Positions 1 through 10,200 of a stretch of DNA of 64,000 bases are shown here, one piece after another. Location: NCBI GenBank assembly GCA_030248215.1, contig JASANG010002574.1, positions 62,001 to 126,000 of the forward strand, in the 5' to 3' direction. Position 1 is the stretch's first letter. Every line of letters starts with the position of its first letter. The position numbers and the translations under genes were made by a program. The DNA comes from Enoplolaimus lenunculus (Eukaryota; Nematoda; Enoplea; Enoplida; Thoracostomopsidae). Under the pieces are notes generated by a model that was not told the origin of the DNA, did no database searches, and worked only from the letters and a program-made list of their open reading frames with translations.

Positions 1-71
1 TCATTCCCAATACACTAAAGGGGGGTACTCTACAACTGGCTCAACGAAATGTTTCGGCAACCTTGAAAAAT

Positions 72-146
72 TATAAAAGCTTAAGCTTACTCTATTGCAG
101 CCGTACAGAAAAACGTTCCGCCGCTAATCTTTACGGCCGAACATAC
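72..146 (+). repeat. Family A fragment, one arm only
   Basis: It carries AGCTTAAGCTTACTCTATTG followed by the terminal arm GTTCCGCCGCTAATCTTTAC and GGCC. The TTAGGC tract and the opposite arm are missing, so this is a truncated copy. Confidence 0.6.
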
Positions 147-194
147 TGGCTGCACGATTCTTTTTACCAGATTTCCCAGAGTTAAGAACCTCGC

Positions 195-262
195 TGGAAA
201 TCGAACCTCGTCTCGCTTGCATCCGAGTCAACCATGCTACCACTGTACCATATGGTCGTTTG
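195..262 (-). repeat. tRNA-derived SINE head or tRNA pseudogene
   Basis: The minus strand shows an A-box-like TGGTACAGTGGTAGCA and, about 35 bases on, a B-box-like GAGGTTCGATTTC. The anticodon-stem region CTCG...CGAG is still visible. I see no good acceptor stem, so a functional tRNA is unlikely. Confidence 0.4.
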
Positions 263-551
263 CAATCTTGTGATTGCAGTATACTTGCACATTGCATGGT
301 ATTGTTGCGTTTGCATACACTTACCGTTACATATATACTGGACGTATCATTAATATTTTAGAGTGGTAGATCGTGTGTACTCAGTCATTCTTGTGCAGTC
401 AAAAATATTGCAGAAGCAATTTACATGGATCATTTAAAGTCGAAGGTAAACTGATATATTGTAATATTTCTAATTTTTGTTCATCTATTTTCTTAACATT
501 TAATACCGATTCAACCCATTCTTGTATGAATATTTCTAGAATTAAAGATAG

Positions 552-1000
552 TACTGTAGCGACCCGAATAAGACACGGATGGTGATTAGAAGGGGGTCCC
601 CATTTCGAGTCGCAATCAATAGGAATCCGTATCCCTAATTAGGGTCCGTAAGCGGCTAGAGTCCTTAAACCGTAATTAGAGTCCATAAATGTCAATTATT
701 TCTAATTTTAGCGCATACATGACTCTAGGAGCAAATAATTTGAGTTCGAAACTTGAAAGCGTACCTAAATTTTGAAACTACATTCCTTAGTGTAATCTTG
801 TATTATCGCTCAACCTATTGATACAAGACAAATAAACGTTTAATTCAACAGATAGTTGCACTACCGAAATATATCAATAACGAAAGGTGGCGAAGCGTGG
901 GTTAAAAATAAATAACAGTCCGTAACCGAATAACAGGGGGGTAGCCTCTAGATGGGCCAAATAAATATCAGTCCCCCCTCCCATTCGGGTCACTACAGTA
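552..1000 (+). mobile_element. Family F MITE, copy 1
   Basis: About 450 bp with inverted ends ACTGTAGCGACCCGAATAAG and (complement) TACTGTAGTGACCCGAATGG. The interior has several GGACTCTAATTAGGG-like steps and no ORF. TA flanks both ends, so a TA target is possible. The second full copy is at 50855-51302, in the opposite orientation. Confidence 0.75.
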
Positions 1001-1167
1001 ACTGAAAATTATTCCATTATTGCTTAGCTTTTGTAGAGAGTTTGCAGTTTTGCAATTTCTAAATGTTGTGCATTCATTTTTAAAATTTTTTACCAGTGTT
1101 CGATGCAATGCCGCCCCAACTCGTATACCATTTTTAATACATTTTTGCAGTTTTCAAACGTAGGTTA

Positions 1168-1489
1168 AAGTAAGAGTGAATAATAACAAGCGTATGCAAC
1201 CGGGTACATTTTGTGTACAAAAGAATGCACTCAGCAAATGTTGCGTTTTTGTCTGACCTTCTTCCTTTATTTCGGGGAAGGGGAGTACGTTGCACTAATA
1301 TTTTAAATTTAATATCAAGTTGCTCCTATTTTATTCTTCAAGCCTGTGTGTACTGTGTGGTTCAACTGGTGACTACCCGTCTCCTAATCAGGGAGGTCGG
1401 GCAAAAATACAACACACGCTGGCATATACATTTTGTGCTATGCAGAACCGCACTAGTTGTACACTCTTTTCTAATATCATACACTCTTG
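1168..1489 (+). mobile_element. Family G MITE, copy 1
   Basis: It starts with AAGAGTGAATAATAACAAG and ends with the inverted TACACTCTTG. Inside are the family's paired blocks, ...GTTGCGTTTTTGTCTGACC and its inverted partner GGTCGGGCAAAAATACAAC. It abuts the next copy across an eight-base joint. Confidence 0.65.
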
Positions 1490-1497
1490 ATTATAGC

Positions 1498-1799
1498 AAG
1501 AGTGGATAATCGCTATTTAACAAGAGTGTGCAACTGGGCACATTCTGTGTAGAAAAAATGTACCCGGCACGTGTTGCATTTTTGCGCTCCCCCCTTTGTT
1601 TAGAGTGGGGTACAACTGGTGCGAACCATGTCACTTTATGCATGCGGCGTCAAACAAGCTCCCGTTATAGTTTAGTTTAGCGGTATTCATGTGATAGCGA
1701 CCCCCTCTAAACAAAACGGGGTCGATCAAAAACGCAACGCCTGGTAGTAAATTTTGTACCATGGGGTCCCCAAGAGTTGCGCATTATTGTCATCCATGC
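1498..1799 (+). mobile_element. Family G MITE, copy 2
   Basis: It starts AAGAGTGGATAATCGC, followed by ACAAGAGTGTGCAACTGGGC. The inverted half includes GGTCGATCAAAAACGCAACG. Its 3' end is diverged and abuts a family C element. The joint ATTATAGC (1490-1497) lies between copies 1 and 2. Confidence 0.6.
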
Positions 1800-1801
1800 T
1801 A

Positions 1802-1997
1802 CACAGTAAAAAAGGTGAGTCAAATTGATTCGCTCCGAAATAGGCTCTACGGGACTACACACACTGAATCAAACTCGAATCTGCCAGAGTCAAATTCGAC
1901 TCACTGAATTGCACGTTTGAGCTTGAGTCAACAGTTTGTGTAGCTCCTTAGAGCCTTTTTTGGAGAGAGTCAGTTTGACTCACAATTTTTTGCAGTG
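1802..1997. mobile_element. Family C palindromic MITE, TA target
   Basis: About 196 bp and almost self-complementary: CACAGTAAAAAAGGTGAGTC at one end and the inverted GACTCACAATTTTTTGCAGTG at the other. The flanks read GCTA before and TAGC after, which fits duplication of a TA target as in Tc1/mariner-type elements. Confidence 0.8.
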
Positions 1998-2319
1998 TAG
2001 CATGCTCCCATAATACTTACATCAGTCCATTTAAACTTTTCGAAGAGTTAGAAGTCGGTGAATTAAAAATTTACAAAACTGACCGCTGCAAAAACTAGCA
2101 CGTGTGAATGAGAGTTTTAAAAGTTTTTAAAAATTTTATTTTCACAAGCCAATTAATGTTATGCGGATTATTAACCCCTTCTCACATTGAGTTGCCTATA
2201 GGCAACTCAGCGCAGTGTATATTCGTTAACTAGTATATATTGCACCATGTTTAACAATTGCAACACGTACACATAGTACTAAATCACCACAAGACGTGAG
2301 AGCACCCTCGGGCTCGAGC
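1998..2319. other. AT-rich intergenic or intronic stretch
   Basis: I see no gene, clear repeat end or tandem array here. The only point of note is a short palindrome at 2191-2208, GAGTTGCCTATAGGCAAC plus TC. Confidence 0.5.
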
Positions 2320-2445
2320 GTCAAGCTCCTATAGCTGAGTGGTGATGGTATACGCCTCCCACTCTAGTCTCTGGAGTTCGAATCCTAGCATAAAAGTAGG
2401 TCTCAGGGGAAATAGAAAATATTCATGTGAGAAAAGGTTAAATGT
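2320..2445 (+). mobile_element. tRNA-derived SINE next to the first formin splice acceptor
   Basis: The head has A box TAGCTGAGTGGTGATGG and B box GGAGTTCGAATCC. The body GTAGGTCTCAGGGG...CATGTGAGAAAAGGTTAA recurs in the SINEs at 15105, 35250 and 49190. The end lies about 12 bases before the AG that opens formin exon 1 of this window, so the element supplies most of the branch-point region. Confidence 0.7.
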
Positions 2446-2457
2446 TTATATTTTTAG

Positions 2458-2571
2458 ACAATGGCACTTGAAATTTTGGGAGCAATATGCTTACTGCCGT
2501 GTGGACACAGAAGAATCCTTGACGGAATGCAAGATTTGAAAGAACAACACGGCGAGAGAATTCGGTTTCAG
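2458..2571 (+). CDS. DAAM: DAAM exon (window exon 1), FH3/DID armadillo part
   Basis: Thirty-eight codons, phase 0 at both ends, between TTTTTAG and GTACTG. The peptide starts [19 protein letters not shown] and matches the ALEILGAVCLVPGGHKK stretch of DAAM1 in the armadillo-repeat inhibitory domain. The acceptor is used inside the codon run, so the in-frame ATG at 2461 is not a start. Confidence 0.9.
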
Positions 2572-5500
2572 GTACTGTTATACAAACCTGTTTTTTTCAT
2601 TTCTTAGATACGTTGTCTAGGAAAGCAACACAATAGCTTGCTTAGAATTCTGGCAGTGTTTAGGATTGCGCTACATTTGTTTGACTTGCGGCGCCGTCCG
2701 GCGCCCTCTTTAACCAGCGTGGTACCGTCCAGAATCGTCCGTCACCGTGCGTTATCGTACACAAATACCTCACATACGATAACGTATGGTGACGCACGAT
2801 GTCGGACGGCGCCGTACGAGTGACGCACGATGTCGGACGGCGCCGTACGAGTGACGCACGATGTCGGACGGCGCCGTACGAGTGACGCACGATGCCGGAC
2901 GGCGCCGTACGAGTGACGCACGATGTCGGACGGCGCCGTACGAGTGACGGACGGCACTTGACGTCAAGTATAGCGCAACCCTTATTTATATATTTCATCA
3001 TAAAGACTAGTTTTGTACCAACCATCAAAACGACACGGTAAGGGCGGATTTATAGAGGGAATCTAAAGATCGGACTCTCGCAAACCGAGTCACGCAAAAT
3101 ACAAAAAACGTTGTATCGTGATTATGCTAATACGAATGTTGTTCGCTTCGTTTGCGAGTTTTCTTTGCTTCGCTGATTCATTGAAGAAACTTGTGCAAGC
3201 TTTTGAATAAACCGCTAGAACATAGAAGGTCTCGCATTCTACATTTGTTCACAATAGTCTGTACCCCGAGTTATATTGTACCAAAACGTCTAATCGCCAT
3301 GGTAAAGTGTCCCAGCGTTAAATATATTGCGCTTCGTTTGGACGTATGATGAAAGTTTAGGCCGCTTTGGACCTTTTGATCCTAGCGTTCGCCACTCCGG
3401 CTGAAACTGTCTCATTTTGAAGACAGGTGATTTAGGCAACATTGTATTTCGCAACCGAAAAATCGCAGGTCTGCCTCTGAACTTGGGTTAGAAAAGTAAT
3501 CATTGTGTTTTGTTTTAGCGGTTGGTCACTGATTTTGGACGTCGTTTGCTGTCGCCACAGAACGACCAACAAATCAAAGATGAAACATGCTTAAAGACCG
3601 CAATCATTTCGTTTGTCAACGTACTGCTACGGTCTGGAGAAGCTGAGGTAAGGCTTGTTTTAATGTTTTCGGCAGATATATTTTACAATTATAACAAGTT
3701 GTCTATATTGAAATAAATATAAAACCTATTAAAAGGCAATGTACGGCAAAAAACAACATATTTATCAGGGTGTAACCGGAATATTCGTCTCTGCGTGCGG
3801 TAAAAATCTGTGTTTGTTTCCGTTTCCGTTTTATAGAAATACCGGAAATTTTGGTAATATTGTTGTGCTCAAAATATTAAGTTCAAAATCACGTATATAA
3901 CTCGTGTAATATTTCACTACAAATATGCAGTATTGTTTTTCTATATGAAATAAAAGTTACGAAATTCATGTAAAATTTTAAACATTTCGGTGCATCCGCA
4001 ATTGTTTTTCCAACATTTTACAAAACCAACAGTCAGAAAAATAAATCATCTTTGGAACTTTTACATAATTCAATATCCGGTTTATTTTGATCGCTATCCG
4101 TTTACACCCTGGTATATATTTATGATTAAATAAAGTAAAGTTCAGAGGCGAAAAATGGATTCAAGTACAAGAAATTTGGTTTACAATTTACTGCAAAAGT
4201 TACACCAGAACACGAAGACTGCGATTAGGCAATTGGCACATTTGAAGATGGACCGACTCTTGGTCATTTCCCTCAAAAAGGTTTAGGCTGAGGCTTACGT
4301 TTTGGAAACGGCTTAGCTAAGGCTAATCAACCTTTACCTAAACCTAAATCTAAGTTTTAATCTAAAATGCAGGGTCTAACCAGCGTTGCTGTCCGGAAAC
4401 ATTTTGTGCGTGAGAATTGTTCGTCAGCAACTTTGACTTGAAATTGAAACAAAGCAATTTTACGGACTGTTTCAAAATTGGGTTAATTTTAAATTTTAAT
4501 TTTTTTATCCAAATACTGATTTAGTTTTAGAAGACTGTAGCTAACTTAGATTTGAGCTGAAAATCAATTTAAAGTGAGCCACGCAAGCATTCAGGTTAAT
4601 TTTCGAACAGAACTTAAGTTTCCGGTCATAATAAAACGGTTTGAGCCTACAACCTACCCTGCCTGTTAGCTGCGAATTCATGTACCGGTGACTAATTTGT
4701 TGATATTGGCAAAGCATTCGATTGAAACAGACGGCATCCTTTTGCCATATTCGAACCAAGTGCAACAGGATTTTTTCCAACCAAAATACCCTGTATAATT
4801 TTATCGGTTCTATGTATATTGTTTGTTTGCTTACAAGCTTAAACCAGCAATCTGATTAGAAAATAAAAATTTGAATTAAATATTTTTTTCGGCCGAGTCT
4901 GTCATGTTGTTTTCGACGGTTGCTGAACGCGTTTACAATGAGCAGAAATTTAAATTCTACCGTTTAATTGAAGTCCAGTTGAGAAAAATTTGAAATATAA
5001 GCGGGTTCGTAGCCAAGCGGGGGGGGCAGGGGGTCTCAGCCCACCCTGGGAAAACTCTGGCTCCTCGTAGAAGATTTTCAACCTTGTTTGTAAGTCATTG
5101 AAACCGTTGAATGCCCCTTCTGATACATGTTCGCCCTCCTCTTAGCAATGTGAGCTGGCTACGAGCCTGAATAAAAGCTGTTGTAGTTGTCAATTTTTGA
5201 ATTTTTGATTCAATTCCTACACTTACATTAAAATTTGCTTCAGTGATGCCGCCGGGGGTATTTCTGCACTGCTATTGCAGATACCGTCGGGCGCTCGTAC
5301 CGGTTTGCGTTTAGCGTTTACACCATGAAAACCGTTGGGCTGGTGCTATACTTGTTGTGCGGCGCTGTTCTGCGCCTGGGCAACATCGAGGCGTTTGCTG
5401 TAAGATGCCGGCCGTCGACGGACGGCACCGAACAGCGCCAAGGCGGAGAACGACGGCGCCGGACGACATCAAAAGTATAACGCCAGCCTAAGTAGTAGTT

Positions 5501-7257
5501 ATGCGAGTGTTTGAAGTTCATTCAATAGTTTGTCTTCCAACTATTAACTTTAAGCTACGTTTAATAGTTGTCTGACCACAAACTCGACAATAGTTATTTA
5601 CTATATTATATACTATAAATAATTTTAGAAATACTTTAAGACTATAAGCTTTAATGTTAGATTTAGATCTAAGCCCGTTTTCTCAAATGTGTGTAGCACC
5701 TATCACTAGTTGGTAACAAGTCTTGAAACTTTCGAACCGCACTGTAAATTCTAATTCGTTGATTTTATCTCAGAATTTAAGTTAAATCCACTCAGAAGTC
5801 CAAACTTTGGTTTAGGTTTTTCAGAACTCTGAATTCTGAATTGATACCTCAGTCTAAGCCAAGAAAAAAAATTAGTCTAAAGCTTAAGCTTACTCTATTT
5901 TAGTCCCACAGAAAAACGTTCCGGTTATGATCTTTGAATGGGCTAAAGGAAGTTACTCTCTAGAATACTGTTCAAAATATAAAAATCACGCCTTAGAATC
6001 TAAATGGATTTTATACATCAATAATTTCCGGTCAGAGTTTGTTCAAAGTGAACTAGCTATGTAATTCATGTCAACTTTTATTTCTTACAAGCTTTATGAT
6101 TTCAGATAAATGTATATATTTGACCTGAAACATTTTGAAATACTCTACAATTTGATTGGTTGAATCTACGGTCCATGTTAAGATCTGGGGCGGAACGTTT
6201 TCCTGTGGGACTAAATTAGAGTATAAGCAAAAGCTTTAGACTAATTTATATGCTTGGCTTAAACTTAGACTTATACTTAGGAGTATTCTCAGTCTTGCGC
6301 TTAGGCTTAGGTTAGGCTTAGGCATAGGCTTAGAAATAAAGTTATAGTGCAGTTCCGCCCGTGTTCTTTACATTGGCCATATTTGTTATCAAATATATGT
6401 TTAAAAAAATTTCATTTTCTCAAATTATTATTTATTTTGTTACAATTTTAATTTAATTTTGTTTTATGAGGTAACAATATGCAACTTGAATTTTTCTGTA
6501 AAAAATGTACCATCACGCGTTGCGTTTTACACAGCTATTGACCATTTATGAAGTGGTCATTTTTGCATAAATTAACAAAATACACACATTTCAGGTATAT
6601 TTACTGAAAGGTTACTGTTTTTGTTTAACCGTCAGCGTACATTCCATGTATATGAGTATGACCCCTCAGCTGGCGTTTGCAGGTGCCCCTACAATTGCAA
6701 TACAAGATTGTTTACGTTAGACAAGGCCTATTGTGGGTTGATGGCACCAGCCAAATTTGTGGGGGCGCGGACCTCAATGGGCCCGTGTGGACGCCCTTGG
6801 ACCCCCCAAAAGTAAAATGTGGCAAAACGACTCTTGCGCATGATGTCCACCAGTTTGTGATTTGTAGCTGCAGCAGTTTCCTGGTTTGAAAACAGGACCG
6901 AACCTCTACACCTTGCGGGATCGTCCATAACGACGCTGCAGGAACGCTACCGTTTCGATCACCACACTGTAAAAATGGTGAGTCAAATTGACTCTATCCG
7001 AAATAGGTTGTACGGGACTACACAAACTGAGCCAAATTTGACTCCGCCAGAATAAAATGCGACTCACTGAGCGACTCAGGTGAGTCTCGAATTTGACTCT
7101 GGCAGAGTCATATTTAACTCAATTTGTGTAGTTCTGTAGAGCCTCTTTTGGAAAGAGTCAGTTTGACTGACCATTTTTGCAATGCAATGACCCCAAATTA
7201 TTATTCATTGAAATCTTCTAAAATTCATAGAATCTTCAGTGTAGTTGACCGGATACC

Positions 7258-7291
<34 letters not shown>

Positions 7292-10200
7292 ATAAAGCGA
7301 TGCGTTTCATGGACAAAGGTCAACACGGATTGGCTACTTTTTGGTCCAATATATTACAAGAATTTTTAAAACAATCGTTGAGTCAATCCGAGTGATAAGT
7401 GCCAAGAACGAATCGCTTATCAGTGGTACGTCGAATATCATATGATATTGAAGGACAAAAGGTGACTTACACATGATGATAGCAGACAAATACGAATTTT
7501 TGAATACGATATGGGGTCTATACGAAGACAAAATATAACCCGTTATGCTAATAGGGACAAAACGTGTCCCGAGCTGCCCCGGTTATAACGTGAACCGCGC
7601 ATAACTGGTCATAGGTGCTGTAGTCATTTGAAAATATATGACTTTCCGTTCGGGAAACTATGAAAGTTTTACAAGACGCAAAACGGAAACGAATCATATC
7701 AGTTGAATTTTTGCAAAATACGTCAACTGCAGAAATATTGTTTTTCCTCAGCTATGTTTTTTGTGTCACCTGCACATTGTGATTTGAATATTAACACTTT
7801 CGCAGCTACAGAACCAGAAATTGTCCGTTCGGGGAGGGGCGGTCGGGGAAAATTTACTGAGGGGTTCCCGAAAAAATATTGGGCAATGATGTGGGGGGCA
7901 TACGCTTATGACAGGGTCGTAAACATACTCTCTCTGGCCACCATTTCAAGTCGTTTTGGCGCTGTTGATGCCACGTTTGCCTCAGGCCCGTAGTCAGCTC
8001 ACCGTGCTTGGGTTGACCAAACATTTTTCAGGAGGGGCATACGAAGGTTTTCAATGACTTACAAGCAAGGTTTAAAATTTTCTAAGGGGGCAAAATTTTT
8101 CCGGGGGACTGAGCCCCCCCCCCCTGGCTTTCTTGGTCTACGGGAGCGATTTGCTTGTTTTAAAATGTTTAACTTCTTGTTTAATAGATTTGTCATAATT
8201 TGAAAATAATAATAATTCTTGAACAATTTTAAGTGTTAAAATTACTCAGTTAAATGTTGAATATTTACTCAATAAATGCACGTTTCATTTAAATTTGGCT
8301 TCTGCTGGTTTTAAAAAGTTTGTTTGAGTTGTTTTCATTTGGTGCATCTTTCACAACAAATACTTGTACGTATAAGGTGCAAAATGAAAAATCCATTCCA
8401 CAACACTATCAAAATTTTAAGTGACGTTTAAAGTTGTGAGGAATTGGTCGGATTTTTGGTATAATATTGAAACAAGCGAAATGTTTTAAATTTAAGATAC
8501 TCGACGTTAGTAGAAATTTTTGTTTATTAATTGTTTGACTCGAAATTAAAATTGTATAAATACTTTTGCCTAACAGTGTGTATATTAGCCTTAATGCTAA
8601 GCAACATATTAATATATTTTGGCAATATTTATTTAATTTGGTGCAAAATAGAGCTGTGTAGAAGCATCCGCAGAAAATTATACCTGGGAGGGTACCGAAT
8701 AATTTTGGGTGGTCCCTACAATTGAAATTCAAGATTGTTTACTTTTAGACCAAGTCTATTTGCAGGGTGGAACCAGCATTATTTAGGTGTGGGTACGGCC
8801 GCACATTGCGTCCGTGGGGACAACTTTGGATCAGCGGTGGCTGTTTGTTCAGAAATAAATGATGATTGATATTAGAATGCATAATACCTAATTAACACTC
8901 AGACTGTATGCAGCTTTATGACTATTGCAGTCCCACAGAAAAACGTTCCGCTCCTGATGCTTACATGAGCCTGCAATCCCATGGCTACACCGTTTTGGTA
9001 TCTTAAGATTAGTTATAGTTAAAATTTTAAGGAATTAATTTTTTCTCCTAAAACGTCACTTAAATGCCTCGATGCGAGCGTTTATGATCGCAAAATTCAT
9101 ATTATGAATAGAATTTTAGAATTTATTTAGAAAAAATGCAAAGTCACTCAATTCACAGAGTACGGTACCAATACTATCTACCAGTTAAAGTTCACGTATT
9201 GTTGTTAAAAAGCCTTTCGCGCAAATATAAATATTTTAAAACACTTTTTTTGTATGCTGACAATTTTGGGAAATGAATAGTTTTTTTAGTATTTTTAGAA
9301 ATTAGTACTCACTAAAACGCTGATTCTAAATTTCAATAAGGTATATTCACAGAACACAAACCACGTACATAGAGAATATATATATTCATTTACTTACTTA
9401 TATATAAATATATATAATATATAATATATATATATAATATATATATAAATATATATATATTATATATATATTTATATATATATTATATATATAAGTTGCA
9501 ATCATGACCATTTAGTCTGTTTGTGTTTTATTTTATTTTATAAATATAAATCGATGCCATCAGGTCCAAGAAGATACAACCGCGCCTCGATTGAGATTTC
9601 CCGAAGTTTATTTTTAGGTAGCGAAATGAAGTATGAAACGGTTGCGTCTTCGGCGAACACGAACGCAGCCATCATTATATTTCCAGAGGCGATAACCTCG
9701 TCTAAACGTTTTTTGCAAGTGAGCGAAGCAAAACGAGAAGATTTTTTGACCAGTGCAAGATATTCTGAAGCATGTAAATGTACCTTTTTTGGAGGTTTTT
9801 CTTGAAATTTGTCAAGGATATGGTGCAATATTTTTCAGCTTGTATACGCGTTTGACACCAGATTCGAGTTTGGTTCTTTGGACCTTACTTGCAGACTGGT
9901 AGTTGAATCAAGGTTTTAGAAGGTGCAACAGATTTATTGTTTATGTTCTGGTTAAAATTAAAAAACATGACAGACAGTCTTGTTTGAAGGTAATCAAATT
10001 CACAAAATTGCCATGGGTCCGCAGCCATGCCAACATGAACGGGGACACAAAATTCACGGGGTGCACTGCGAATTCAGTTGTTTTTAAAGATTTTCTGCCG
10101 TTTCTATTTATTCTCACGCTGGTCGGTTAAAGTTGCGTCGAATTTTGAAATTAAATTTGGAACGCAACAAATCACACGTTAACTACTGAAAAATTTGTTT

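Noticed and set aside
2638-3028. Several long overlapping ORFs on both strands in the GC-rich array
   Set aside because: They are translations of the 31-bp family D minisatellite; all frames stay open because the unit lacks stops.
4541-4780. Minus-strand 79-residue ORF
   Set aside because: No domain, no splice or poly(A) context, ordinary length for AT-rich chance ORFs.
7124-7369. ORF with a polyvaline run
   Set aside because: Translation of the TGT microsatellite.
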